A stretch of 64,000 bases of DNA from Siphonodentalium dalli. Taxonomy: Eukaryota; Mollusca; Scaphopoda; Gadilida; Siphonodentaliidae. Location of the stretch: assembly GCA_032622095.1 (NCBI GenBank), contig CP136069.1, positions 121,758,126 to 121,822,125 on the forward strand, given 5' to 3'. Shown one piece after another: positions 1-11,794 of this stretch; the first letter of the stretch is position 1, and the number at the start of each line of letters is the position of its first letter. The notes beneath the pieces are model-generated. The model worked only from the letters and a program-made list of their open reading frames with translations, had not been told where the DNA came from and ran no database searches. The translations under genes and the position numbers were made by a program.

Positions 1-1016
1 GGATCCTGCAGTAGATACTGCTTAGTTGGAACATTACGGTGTGAACTGATTGTGGTAGTAGATTATTGACAACATGTTTAATAGATCTGTCATCGTTAGC
101 TCACAACCGAAGTGTTGTTTCGGCTTTCCTCTGAGCAGAACTTAAATTTCGACAATTTTCGGTGGCCAATTTGGTAGCCATCTTAGCATTTTGAATCGTG
201 ATTGGCTACTCATACCCACAAAAACATTGATTTCAATCAATGATATGAATTGGTGCCAAATTGGCGTTTTGTCGAGTGGGTTTTCGTGAATAACTACATA
301 TTTGCCATTTTCATTATTATTGGCGACCATGTTGGACGCCATCTTGAATTCTGTATTTTCCCCAAAGCGGATTTTAGCGGATTTTGGATATGTTGTACAC
401 GAGATTCTCCCGCGTCGAATGACAACAAAACCGCTTCTTTACCAATTCCTTCTGGGTCTAACCCTCTGACGACCATTCTAAATATCTGCCATTTTCCATA
501 TTTTGACCGCCATTTTGGCAGCCATTTTAAGACAAAGCGCCAATTGGGTTTCATTGAATTGGAGTATTTATAGATAATGGTATGCCCAACTTATTTTGTA
601 CAGTTCTGTCCATTTCTTGTTGATATATGACTGGAATCCCAATGGCGATTTTTGTGGAATTTTATACCGCGTTCTGTAAAATCAAATTTGTGAGGGTGTA
701 GATGAGTCTGGGACCCCATTTATGGTATCTTTCATTGCTCCAATGCTGTATTAACATGAATATGACTAATCAATGTCGCCTGTCTGAACCATTATCAAAC
801 AACAGGAATTGATCTTTAAGATATTAGGCAAAAACTTCAAATTTTCGAGTTTAGGCCGCCATTGTGGCAGCCATCTGGGGCGAGGGGTTCCATTTTTTCT
901 ATAGATATGTCGCATAATACTTTACCTTCCCAAAAATGTTTACATTTGTATAAATATGGCAACATTTGTTCTCATTATGTCGAATTAATCTCAGTCAGAA
1001 TCTTTTTTGACTAAAG
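1..1016. other. No gene; degenerate gccattttgg-type repeat
   Basis: No credible coding region is visible. The stretch carries many variants of short motifs such as gccattttgg, gccaatttgg and ggcagccatc on both strands, near 160, 265, 310, 510 and 860. The degenerate array at 27.3-28.3 kb is rich in the same motifs. The short open frames here are overlapping translations of this repeat on both strands. One recognisable copy of a duplicated segment lies at 322-470. Confidence 0.5.
322..470 (+). repeat. Dispersed direct repeat A, copy 1
   Basis: This segment of about 150 bp reappears at 1,017-1,160 in the same orientation. Both copies share a block around cccaaagcggattttagcgg, then an agattctcccc segment, then cttctttaccaatt and ttctgggt. 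Similarity is about 80% by eye. Open frames on both strands in the two copies translate alike only because the DNA is alike. It is an interspersed repeat of unknown type. Confidence 0.75.
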
Positions 1017-1160
1017 GAGGCCATGTTGGACGCCATATTGGATCCTGGATTTTGCCCAAAGCGGATTTTAGCGGATTTTGGATATGTTGTAGCAGAGATT
1101 CTCCCCCGTTGATTGACACCGAGATCGCTTCTTTACCAATTTCTTCTGGGTCAACCCCCT
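1017..1160 (+). repeat. Dispersed direct repeat A, copy 2
   Basis: This is the second copy of the segment at 322-470. It begins ccatgttggacgccat and ends near ttctgggtcaaccc. No terminal repeats or target duplications are evident. It could be part of a longer diverged tandem array. Confidence 0.75.
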
Positions 1161-1517
1161 TTTTTGCGTACCACGACCACACTAATAGTTTTAGAACAAT
1201 TGTAATTCAGATATTACCGATATGAAGTTTACTCCATGTTGAAACATTTCCTAAGTGCTAAGAGTATAAACAATTATTATCTTATCATGCTCAGGGTATT
1301 TATGACATGTAATATATTATTGAAATTGTGAAAATGGAAGTGTTCTCATTTGGATTTATAACAATTGTTACGCATTATAATGGAAGTGTCAATAGTGCAT
1401 ACAAGTAAACAAATTACGATAATATTGATGTCGATGTAGATATTTGAGTATAACACGTTATTCAATGCACATATGGCATTTTAATACTTGATTTAGTTTG
1501 TACTCGACTATTTCTCG

Positions 1518-1839
1518 ATTGTTGTCGGTAAATATGAGTACCATGGTCACCTTTCAATATTGTTCTCGCTAAATATGAGTACCATGGGCACCTTTCAATG
1601 TTGTTGTCGATAAATATGAGTACCATGGGCACCTTTCGATATTGTTCGTGGTAAATAGGAGTACCATTGACACCTTTCAATATTGTTCTTGGTAAATATG
1701 AGTACCATGGGTACCTTTCAATATTGTTGTCGATAAATATGAGTACCATGGGCACCTTTCGATATTGTTCTTGGTAAATAGGAGTACCATTGACACCTTT
1801 CAATATTGTTCTCGGTAAATATGTGTACCATTGGCACCA
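1518..1839. repeat. 41-bp minisatellite, about 8 copies
   Basis: Eight head-to-tail copies of a unit of about 41 bp contain the cores taaatatgagtaccatggg and cacctttcaatattgtt. Variants of the unit (tgttgtcg, tgttcttgg and an ataggagtaccattgac type) recur every third unit. This gives a 123-bp higher-order period, a multiple of three. That keeps an antisense frame open across the array and produces a spurious repetitive ORF. Confidence 0.9.
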
Positions 1840-3133
1840 GTCATTATATTTGGTCTGGTTTGTTGTGATTCGGGGCTGGTTTGGTGCGATTCGGTGTGAT
1901 TATTATGAATAAGCAACAAGTATATGGGCAAACGTTTACTCATAATGGTGAACAGAGAACCATACTATTTTTGGCTGGCACATGAACAGCTATATCACTC
2001 GTGTGAAATATTCGTCTATATCGATTGGCAAGTGTCGCTTATCAAAGATCCAGCAGCACGAGAACTTTTTATTGTTTAATTGTAAACACTGTTGAATGAA
2101 GTACTCAACACGACAATCACAAATGGCGTTTACTATCCAAGACATACCTGTTGTTCTGTTATATTGGTTATCACTCTTATGAGAGTGGTGCCTTTTGTTA
2201 TCGCTGGATTGTCGTCAGATGTCAGAATTGAAGATGGGTCCAATATTATCCCTTGGTTTATCAAACAACGTTTTATTGAAATGAACTTTCTATAGGAAAG
2301 ACCATGAGGCTTATCGAAGCTCCCCGGGTGTACTTGGATAATGGATCTATCTCGAATAGTTTAGAACATTCAACCTTGAAATTTGCGAAATACAATGACA
2401 TTTCAAGAAGGATATCACTTTTACATATTTAGCTATTGACCACTTGTGTATACTATTTTGACCACATCATGAAACTGAGTGGGACCATATTATGTGGCTA
2501 CTCTTTCATTACCATCAACATCAACTTCCTATATGGCGTATGTGAAAATGGTAGGGCGTGAATGTGTGGTCATAGGTGAGGTGAACAGTTATACAGGGAG
2601 TTATTGTATGGTCATGAATGATGCGAAGGAGTGGCTATATGGTAATGTGTGGTGTGTCCATGGTGAGATGTATAGATATACAAGGAGTCACTATATGGTC
2701 ATGTGTGAGGTGAATAGCTATACACTGACTGGCTGTATGATAATTGAAGTGGTGTATACGTTTAATGATATAGTAGCTACATGGTCATATGTGTGTTGTT
2801 TATGTATATATAGAGATAATGTATTGTCATGTGTGGGATGTATATTTGACGAATATTGCACTGGACGTTCATGTATGTAGGTTCCAGTGTCATATCGTCC
2901 AAATATTAATGTAAAATGGATTTGGTGGTAATTTAATGTATAGACATGTATAGATATGTTTAGAGTAGTCTAGTATAGTTGCCATTTCCGAAGGATCATT
3001 ACTATGATTAGTACACTTGAATACATAATTCGTTCATGAAATTGCTTGACCGTGAATGCAATGCAAACTTGGTAGTCCAATCTATATTTGTGACCCGCCA
3101 TATCAAATCCAGTCGGAAGTCGGGATTTTGTTT
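1840..3133. other. No gene; weak minisatellite near 2.55-2.74 kb
   Basis: No exon-like signal is recognised. Between about 2,552 and 2,740 there is a loose tandem repetition of tatggtcatg, ggtgaggtgaa and agctatac elements. It keeps a plus-strand frame open for 133 codons. The translated product has a biased composition and no recognisable domain, so I treat it as non-coding. Confidence 0.45.
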
Positions 3134-3235
3134 ACCCTGTGCCAATGCATTCTCTTATATATGCGAGTCGACCATATGTCGCCTCGCATATATAAGAGAA
3201 TGCATTGGCCTAACAATTTTTTATCATTTTTTATA
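3134..3235 (+). mobile_element. Relic of the TTAA MITE: internal palindrome only
   Basis: The segment 3,141-3,210 is a palindrome with 26-bp arms starting gccaatgcattctcttatat. It is nearly identical to the first internal hairpin of the MITE copies at 10,325-10,716 and 25,270-25,661. Shared sequence starts at ccctgtgccaatgc and fades out shortly after ttttttatc. The CCCTTTACCC termini are absent. It is therefore a truncated copy, or a palindrome that moved or duplicated on its own. Confidence 0.8.
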
Positions 3236-3529
3236 AATGTTTCTGACAAATTTTAGGACATAAAACCTGTCCCCATGTTTACGGAAGGCTCGATTTAATA
3301 GGATATACAAAGGAAGTATATATATAGTAATCATAAAAGTTCTCTCTAAATCGATCAAAAATAAAAAAGATAAAGCCTCCTGATATGGAACAATTATTTA
3401 TTGTTACTAAGGTCAAAGGATACTTTTTCTCAATGTGTATCTCAAACAGCTTACTAATCACAATATCGCACAAAAAAACTTTGTGTTGACTTTGAATTGT
3501 TCATATCTATAATTCACGGTAGGGTATCA

Positions 3530-3933
3530 CATAGTTTCGAGTTGATGAGTATCACGCATTCAAAGTGGCCGAGGCGAGGAAAAAGGTAATAAACTAGGAT
3601 ATGACATATTACATAGTTTTGGCAGCTACGAGCATATGCTATACTATTTTTTAAACAAGCTGATACCTCATTTGTGTCCATCTTAAAGTTGTTTGCTCTA
3701 ACACTCTGACCAAAGATATATTGACTGGTGTTTTCCGCGAATCAGAATGTTATTGAAAAGTACTGAGTCTTTTGGAACAAACAATAAATCAACTTGTTTT
3801 TAAATTAAACTAGCATATGCTCACAGCAGTCAAGATGCTACACTTTTTGACAGTTCCTCATATATTATGTTCTGGTCGTTTGTGCTCGCCTCTGCCATTT
3901 TGAATGCGTGGTACTCAACAGCCTCGAAACTAC
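3530..3933. mobile_element. Inverted-repeat element (MITE-like), 404 bp
   Basis: The left arm (3,530-3,580, with a gtttcgagttgatgag core) is the imperfect reverse complement of 3,884-3,933. The arms are about 45 bp long and about 80% alike, with about 300 bp of unrelated sequence between them. No coding capacity or clear target duplication was seen. Short frames at the right arm are by-products. Confidence 0.6.
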
Positions 3934-6900
3934 GCGATTCCCACCGTGTAATTGGCTCCCTAATTTTGTGGAATTTTGTCGACGATTTCCACCAAACTGA
4001 TATGTGTAGTTTAAGGATACAAAACAGTAGCGTTGCTCGAGTGATGGTGGGGGTTGACTGGTGTGGCAAAACAATGATTACGTTTATCGGCGATTTCTAC
4101 CGAACTTATATAAAGATGTATTATAATTATCGAGGCACGGATTCAGCATGAGTGTTCATTGCTTCAATTGTGCTTAATTCAGTTTACGTGAACAAAATCT
4201 CAATTCTGATCGAAATGACCATGTATCCATCGGCCACATTGCGATGCCCCTCAATTCAGATCAAGCTTGAAAATCGGTCCCGATTTTCGCCCATGTCAAG
4301 GTTCTAACCCGCACAAACCTCGTCTAGTCAAGAGTGCGATTATTTCATCCACGACCTAATCACCTCGGCTATGGGTACATCCTTAAAACGGAAGCCCGTT
4401 CACTGAGAATTGGGAAGCGTATTAGTCTGAATATGGGTTCTAATTTTAACACAGAACAGATTGGCCACTATATTAATTGTAACAACACAATGCATCTCCT
4501 TCGAAAATGGTATATGTGATATAGGGTATATAATTGTGTGGTTTAAATATACCTAATGCCATCTATGTCAGGGATGGGGTCGGAGTGAGCGCAAAATTGA
4601 CAAAACATTTTTGTCGTCGATTCCGGCAAACGTATATATTGTCATCTCTATTGTACAATGAATCTATGGTATGATTGAAAGTTGTAAATGTGGCTTTGCC
4701 GGGGTCAGTGATGGGGTTGAATGAGGAGCACCAAAATTGATAACAAACTTTTTATCACAGACATAGTTGAAGTGACATCGATAAAGATAAACAGACAACC
4801 ATAATTTCGTTTCGTCGACTTGATAATTCTTGTTGTATAGTGAATTAAGTCAAATCTGTCTTAATCTGATTAAATTCTTCAGCTTCAACGACCATGCATG
4901 GCATATACAGTAGAAAGGTCCAATCATTACTAACACGTTGTGTGGTGTAGAAGTGCCTAGTGTTCTTATTCACGTTTTTTTTTTTTTTTTTTTTTTGTAG
5001 ATTCAGTGAATTTCCCCACTTTTTCGCGTATAATTATCTTTGGAATGAGATACTAAACAAAACATTTCGAAAACTGATATTATATCCAGAACTGTAAAAA
5101 CGGTAGAAATGAAGGCGAAAACAATAAATAAATTACGATTATCAACTCCCATATTCTGCACTTACCCTGTTGGCATACATGACGGAATACACGACGGTTT
5201 TATCTATAATGTTTCCCTCGAATTTAATAATTGTCACATATTTCTGAATATTCATAATTTATATCGTCAAATTCTGAATGTCAAAGATCCCTCTATCTCC
5301 TTGCAAATATCTATACTGACGTCGGTAGTCCGTAATGAGTTGTAAAGTGCGAGCAATCTTTGATATATCACCCATTTCCATTTCCAAATAGCACATGATT
5401 AATCGCATACATGTAGATATAACAAATTGTACATGCATGCATACCTCAATAGCATCATTCTGCATGTCAGGGGTTCACGTGTACACATACACGCGTTTGT
5501 TTATCTAATGTAACCGAACTTCCATGTCATCTTAGTTTATGTCAGTTTCTGAGAGTGTAACGTTATTTTAGAGAAAGATATGGTTTGGTTTATCTCAGTG
5601 TATCGTCGTTCCAGCCTATAGGACAATCACGACGTTCTCATTTTTGCGGGTAGAGGAAAGACTGCGCAGGTGGCTAACGCGAAATCACTCTAATGCACAC
5701 AAAAACATAACTTACAAAATTGCCCAGGTACACGAATCAGATTACTGAGCCTGCATTCAAACCAGTTTCTCCAGCACTGGGTCGCTTATTACGGCCTATT
5801 TCACCTTACCGAATGAGCCACTGGGGCCCCGGACAAAAGATATGTGGCTGTGCGCTGTTTGGAAATCTCGAATACTCAGTCTATACGCGTAAAATAAAGG
5901 GGTCTCATGAACACGCTAAATGCTTCACTTCAACATGAATGACATTATCAGTGGATGTTAGCAACGGACAGCCTCTAATAGGAGTTATCGCCCATAATAT
6001 TCCTAATTAATTGGATTAGTTTGCACATCTCTTCAGAATATAATTTAATTGGCACACGAAACAACAACGGATAATAGATCGAAACGATGCGCGTTAACAC
6101 TACAATCATGCGCGCTTCACTTCCCCGCTATCTCCCGGCATGCAACGCGCCGATAAAAGACTCGTTCTATTGTGACAAATTTGATGACTTCTGTCATCGA
6201 CATTGGTTGTTCATTCTATCAATCGGCATCGAATTAAGAATAGATAAATGACAGTCATAGCGCTACAAGAGAATCTATGAATGTTTAAATCCATATTAGA
6301 CGCATATATCTCGCCCCTACCAGTGGATAATAACACATTTTACCGTGTTAAAGGAAATGCAATTTCCTCCATTATCTGAGACGTTATATCTTTATTGGTC
6401 GGAAATGCTACAAATCCAAGTTTTATCATAATGCGCCAGTCTAGCAATGAAACAGGAAATTGAGTGTGTGTTCCATTCTTGTAACATGGTTCAGTTGGCT
6501 TCGCCATGGTCTTGTTCGATTAATCTAGGATTCATGACGGAACATTTCCTGGTTCCCAGCGCAGAATGAATACACGATCATCATGATTAACATAACAGCA
6601 CGGGGACGTACGACGACATTGGTTACAGCCAACACACCCACGGCATAACCCATGTCATATACTTGTGAACTAAATAATGAACGGTTCTAGAATGGGAATA
6701 GGAAAGGATGTACATGTACATGTATATAATCAGAAATGCCAATCACCGCAAAAAAAAAATGAAAAACAAAACAAAACAAAACTATAGAACAAAACAAACA
6801 ATTTCGGAATGTATGAATTTAATGTTTGATTTAATGATATAAAACGTGCTGATTTCACTGCATCTAACTGATATATTCGACACAACCACTACACTCATTT

Positions 6901-7745
6901 GAAGAATTCACAATTAAACTATTACTGTCAAAATATTCAACAACATCGGCTGTGCCATTTCGTAAAACACGACACGGCGTCCTAACAACACAGAAATGTA
7001 AACAAACAGTCCTTCGTTCGCCCCGATCAAATCACCGATTAACAACCGGGAATGGTTTCACCAATAAGAGTCATTTTATTTAATTTATACAACAACTAGC
7101 GTTGTATGCTGGCACTTTTTATACAAAAAATGTATTTTTAAATACCTGCGTTGAGCAAGTTTGCCCATTGTGAGCCGCAGCATAGTGTATTGCCAATAAT
7201 TGTTGCAAATATCTTGGGTTTCAGCAAATCAGGTTCATGCTCCGTGTTTCCATATATAAGAAAATGTCCGGCCAATTCACGGCCCCCAGCGTAAAATACA
7301 GAACTCTCACTGCGTAAATACAGAACTCACACTGCACTACATAAGCCTCTCAGTAAAATTTCTCTCTTTTTTTGGACGAAATATAAACATCAACACGGTC
7401 GGTCATTATACTTTTTGCAACGACATGATTAGAAAAAGAAATAAGATTGTCAATAGTTTTGCATTTATCAGCAACAATGGTCATCTGGCGATGTCCGGTT
7501 AAATAAATCAGAATCTCCTGAGCTACTGTTTCTCTATAGCAAAGCGAAAGCAAACGAAAATGAAACAAAAAAACTTGCTATCGCCATCATTCGTATACCA
7601 CAGGTACCACAAAAATCCATAAATCACCCATAAGTAATTCGTTGAATAGTTCATAATTGATAATTATCTTTATTATCAACCATTTTTTGTTGTGGGGAAG
7701 CATGCATGGACGCACTTTATCAGAGACGATATCTGATTTTTGCTG
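3934..7745. other. No gene recognised; includes poly-T at 4,974-4,996
   Basis: No frame with domain-like sequence or convincing splice signals is seen on either strand. The stretch holds a poly-T tract near 4,974-4,996. A more GC-rich patch at about 6,085-6,160 has several gcgcg motifs and no long frame. An A-rich run lies near 6,750-6,800. Confidence 0.4.
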
Positions 7746-7857
7746 GGCTGACCTGTCTGACAACAAAATCAAAACGTGTTAAAAGATCTTTTGCTAGGCT
7801 GACCTGTCTGACAACAAAATCAAAACGTGTTAAAAGATCTTTTGCTAGGCTGACATC
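7746..7857. repeat. 51-bp tandem repeat, two copies plus a partial
   Basis: A 51-bp unit beginning ggctgacctgtctgac is present at 7,746 and 7,797. A third partial unit starts at 7,848 and diverges after ggctgac. The two full copies are almost identical, so the duplication is recent. The unit is 17 codons long, so the plus-strand frame stays open, but no known domain is seen. Confidence 0.9.
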
Positions 7858-7941
7858 CGGCCACCAGATACTCCTATTACTGGGATCATGGATCCGATCG
7901 AATTATTTAAAACGTACAAAGGGTGGTTTACATAAGAAATG

Positions 7942-8079
7942 AACGGCGGTTTCAATGTGGTCATGGGATTTTGACCGCGAGAAAAAATCAGCAAACTGCA
8001 TGAACCCCGAAGGAGTTCATGCGGTGTTTGCTGATTTTTTATCGCGGTCAAAACCCATGACCACGTTGAATCCGCCGTT
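7942..8079. mobile_element. 138-bp palindromic MITE-like element
   Basis: This is a hairpin with arms of about 63 bp (aacggcggtttcaatgtgg ... ccgccgtt), about 90% matched, around a 9-bp loop (cccgaagga). It is non-coding. Size and structure fit a foldback MITE. The superfamily is not assigned because no clean target duplication was found. Confidence 0.85.
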
Positions 8080-8104
8080 TATTATTTATATTTATATACT
8101 TACG

Positions 8105-8340
8105 CTCTTTAAAACACTTCTCCAAATATGTCCGTTATTTCGTCAAAAACACTTTTTCAAATATCTCCGTTATTTCGTTTATAAAAATAATTTCCTAATT
8201 TCTATATTTCGCTCTATATTTCGCCCTATTTCGCTATTTCGTTGTATTTTCCTATTTCGATTTTTCGTACTATTTCGCTGTATTTTCATATTTCGCTTTT
8301 TCGTTGTATTTCATATTTCGATAATTCGCTATATTTGACA
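8105..8340. repeat. Low-complexity tatttcg-rich tract
   Basis: About 230 bp consist of irregular repetitions of tatttcgct, tatttcgtt and tttcctatttcg. The tract is pyrimidine-biased on the plus strand. It keeps a Phe/Arg/Ile-rich frame open that is not a credible protein. Confidence 0.8.
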
Positions 8341-8555
8341 TATTATGGGATATGGGATTATATGATAACCAACATTATGTTAGTCAATCGAACATCTCGT
8401 GCCACCCGTTCTCGCGATTAGATGCAACTAGCCATCCAATTGTGATCTTTCGAACCTCGATTACATATTGTTTGCTATCAAATCCTTGGCGTATTGGCTG
8501 ACTAGATACTCAAGCAGTCGGTAATGTCCGACAATCCCCGGTGATTTCCGGGACC

Positions 8556-8626
8556 AATGTGTTCATAAACCTATGAACGACATTGGAAGTGACGTCACGT
8601 TACGTTCATAGGTTTATGAACGCATT
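8556..8626. repeat. Inverted repeat, 24-bp arms, CRE-like loop
   Basis: The arms 8,556-8,579 (aatgtgttcataaacc...) and 8,603-8,626 are reverse complements with one mismatch. The loop contains tgacgtca near 8,590, a perfect CRE half-site palindrome. It may be a small MITE. A regulatory function is possible but not shown. Confidence 0.75.
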
Positions 8627-9936
8627 GAATAAGGGGGCGTGTCTACCGAAACGCTATGGGGAAATCGGAAGAGATATTAGGGGTATGTAAATATATTCCA
8701 ATGATCGTCTCTGACGAAGAGCGTCCATGCTTTTGTTTCCCGAAAGTAAGTATATATTACAGAGAGATCTGTCGTATGTTTTCAACATGAAACTGGATAC
8801 TATTGTGGGGTTTCGCGATATACATGTGGCTTACATAATTTTTGCAAGTATGTTGTTTTTCCTTGTGACTGGTAAACCGAAAATATGGAAAGTTTGACTA
8901 TTTTGGTGTCAACTCGGACCGTTGGTCTTAAATATAGTTTTCTCTCGTACATCGGTATGAATATATACATGGTATTGCCATATAACTTTTTTCTTCCCGA
9001 TTTCATGCTATTTAACGTCAGCAAATCTCTAGTTCGTATGCTTTCCCGTCCCTCAGAGAAGTTCCCTATTTGATCCCACCGCGGCCCTATTAAGTATCTA
9101 TTATGCATTCATTAGCATAGCCTGGAGCAGATAATTTTAATTGAAACCCATGTTAGCAAGCGTTCATGCGTTATTATTGTCACATCTAAAAAACACAAAC
9201 ATTAAAATTGCCTCCCATCATCTATTAGACACATACGAATGCATTTTGAGTTCGCGTGTAAGGGGAGAGCATCCACATTCCCAGAGGGCGCGTTAAAAGA
9301 CCGCTAAAGAGACTCCGAACATGACCATATGGTCGCAAAGATGCTCATCTCGAAAGTCAAAGCTGCGTTTTCTCCGGATGGAGTAATTATTAATGTTCTG
9401 TTGATTTTTATCGTCGCTGAGTGCGTTTTAATTAGTAGCATTGGGGAGATGCCACAGAGGAGGTTTCACGAAGAACAAAACTTAATGAAATTTGAATAAA
9501 TGCGCCTCATCGAGTGTTATTATTCCTTTTATATGCGACTAAAATCGCTCGCATTAGGAGACTTTTATTCCCCTTCAGAGGCTTTTCCCTGCGGATATGA
9601 GGATCTGGAGCGGCTCTAAGTTGATTTCACCTACTGCTTCGAATTTTAAATAGTAAGTTCCCTTTCCCTGACTTTGGTGTAAACAATATTTATTTAAAAA
9701 ATCAAATATATCACACAAACACAAATACATATGTAGATACATAGAGATTTAGGAAGAGGGTTGGAAAGCAAAATGCTTTTTAAAGTCCTCTCCTCGTGGA
9801 ACAGATATTACTTCATGTGACAGAAATATCACTTGAGGTAAAGCAGACGGGATATATAGTTTTGTTTGATTGGAATGTTATTACATGTCCAGGATTGAGA
9901 TATGGATATAACATTTAATACGGGAGTTAAGGGTGA
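8627..9936. other. No gene; short diverged repeat at 8,697-8,745
   Basis: Most of this stretch shows nothing recognisable. The segment at about 8,697-8,745 (caatgatcg ... gtccatgctttt ... aaag) resembles 35,641-35,690 at roughly three positions in four. That suggests an old dispersed repeat. Confidence 0.4.
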
Positions 9937-10011
9937 GGGTGAGAGAGCGAAAGAGAGAGTGAAAGAGAGAGAGAGAGTGAGTGAGAGAGGGAGAGAGGGA
10001 GGGAGAGAGAG
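9937..10011. repeat. (GA)n microsatellite
   Basis: This is a purine-only tract of gaga and gaaag units about 75 bp long. It keeps biased frames open on both strands (Arg/Glu-rich one way, Ser/Leu-rich the other), which are not genes. Confidence 0.95.
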
Positions 10012-10324
10012 GTTGACACAACATACATTCGATACAAAACAACACAACATCCGTTCAGTGGGGAAATCACTTGCACGAATGCGTCACGACCACGGAGGAG
10101 ACCTTGTTGTGGATAATGATAAGACTGGTCTGAGAATGGATTGAAATTATTTGTCGGACGTAACACCTCCAGACAAGTGATCCATTCTTCTGTTACATGA
10201 TATTTGCGCGTGTACATGTACTTTTTAAATTGAGTATCGAATACGACACTATCAATTATATACTCGTAATATAAGCGTATTGCGCATAAGCCCAATAATA
10301 AAGCCCCGATGCGTTCTGAATTAA

Positions 10325-10716
10325 CCCTTTACCCAACAAACCGGCCAAAACCGGCCAAATAAAGCTTCAACAGCCTAAAATATCTTCGGTCTGTCTCAAT
10401 AGAACCATACAAATATGGATATCATTGGAACCGGCTCCTTGACCACATTGTGATAGTTACAGTTATGCCCTGTGCCAATGCATTCTCTTATATATGCGAG
10501 TCGACCATAGGTCGCCTCGCATATATAAGAGAATGCATTGGCCTAAAAAAAATCTTTTTTTAACACTTTTTACCATTTTTTCTTACATTCTTTAACAATT
10601 TTATAATTTTTAATGAGTTAAGCCAATGCATTCTCTTATATATGCGAGGCGACCTATGGTCGACTCGCATATATAAGAGAATGCATTGGCACAGGGCCGT
10701 TCTGTTGGGTAAAGGG
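10325..10716. mobile_element. piggyBac-like MITE, copy 1 (392 bp)
   Basis: The element starts CCCTTTACCCAACA and ends TGTTGGGTAAAGGG. It is flanked by TTAA (10,321-10,324) and TTTA (10,717-10,720), a slightly mutated TTAA duplication. Inside are two palindromes of about 70 bp (near 10,474-10,543 and 10,622-10,691) in opposite orientation, each with the gccaatgcattctc arm. There is no coding sequence. TTAA targets and CCC/GGG tips are the hallmark of the piggyBac superfamily, so it is probably mobilised in trans. It is nearly identical to 25,270-25,661. Confidence 0.85.
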
Positions 10717-10720
10717 TTTA

Positions 10721-11410
10721 TACGCGGAACATAGCCTCGGATTGATAAGACATTAATCTCAGTTGGTTATCATACACAACACTGTTGAGGAAATATGACA
10801 CCCAAGTACCGTAACTCTGCCGAAAATACGCGGACCGTCCCTGGACGGTTTTCGAACTCGATCCAGACATTCTTGAGCAACTGTCATATTATATTGACTC
10901 TCAATAAAATCAGTTGAGATTGTTCAAGTTATCGCTCCAACGTCATATGTATAGACGAACTCCGTCTTCCCGTGAAACGGCCTCGCCAAACTATATATAG
11001 GTGAATACTCGACCAACAATTATTTTTGTACTATGTCGTACACGGTAATTACGGATAATTTGTTTCGACATGTGCATATAAGAATGGTTTGACCAGATAT
11101 ATCAACGTGTACATGATGTGGAGGAGGGGTGAGTATACGATAAGTATGTGGACATATGAATAAAATCCCAAAGCCATTGTAATTTCCCAGTTGTTTTCAA
11201 GTTTTGAATGTAAACTGTCCACATTACCATAACATGACTAGAATAGAAATGTTCTCAGAGGATATCTTCGAGGTCCTTTCATTCAACAAATGATTCATGG
11301 TCGCTGATCCTCCTCTTCGCCAGAAGTGAGTCATTTTCAACCATATATATACCCGCAGCCGATAATGCTGGGGTGCGTGCTATACTATTTTCTCGATTCT
11401 CATGTTTTAC
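10721..11410. other. No confirmed gene; GC-richer patch at 10,800-10,880
   Basis: The 10,800-10,880 patch is richer in G and C than its surroundings. A minus-strand ATG frame of about 42 codons runs through it. It contains ttcgaactcgatcc, which loosely resembles a pol III B box. The evidence is too thin to call a gene or a SINE. Confidence 0.3.
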
Positions 11411-11494
11411 CAGATTATTTTCTTCCAGGCTTTCTTCTCGGTCTTGTCAGTAGCGACCACGCTGGTTTTCCGTGTTTCAGCTTTGGGAACTCCT
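11411..11494 (-). CDS. Possible internal exon, unknown protein
   Basis: On the minus strand an 84-nt segment is open and begins after an AG (ctaag). It ends at a CTG/GTAAAA donor (GT at 11,410-11,409). The length is a multiple of three with the same phase at both ends. It would encode RGVPKAETRKTSVVATDKT followed by EKKAWKKII: basic, with more G and C at third positions than its surroundings. A stop follows immediately in the intron. No family is recognised and no neighbouring exon was found. A chance frame is possible. Confidence 0.25.
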
Positions 11495-11794
11495 CTTAGT
11501 GTCAACGGACCCAGGACGACATTCGATTAGGAAGAACTGGCTAGCGGTATTTTCTGCATTTGAAGGAATAGCCCAACCAGTTGTAATGCCTGTACGATTG
11601 GTAACCGACATTGTTGAGGCGTTATCAGATTGATTTTAATTTGGAAGTGGGTGGTCATTAACGCTGCTACATGTGCTTAAGAAGTCGTATTCAATGAAAA
11701 CTATGCTTTTATACGGGAATATCACGGTGTCCTGAAGCCAATGCCGATCCTACAAACCGGGCAATATGATAAACTAGCTGAAACAGGCTCCCTA

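Noticed and set aside
1462-1803. 113-codon minus-strand ORF with repeated GTPIY/YRKVPMV motifs
   Set aside because: It is a translation of the 41-bp minisatellite. The 123-bp higher-order period keeps the frame open, and there is no sign of selection on the protein.
2479-2880. 133-codon plus-strand ORF
   Set aside because: It overlaps a degenerate tandem repeat, has biased composition (Tyr, Val, Cys, Met), no domain and no splice or promoter context.
3830-4151. Overlapping ORFs on both strands
   Set aside because: They cover the right arm of an inverted-repeat element. Open frames in three readings of the same DNA without domain signal indicate chance.
9829-10295. Ser/Leu-rich and Arg/Glu-rich ORFs
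   Set aside because: Both are translations of the (GA)n microsatellite.
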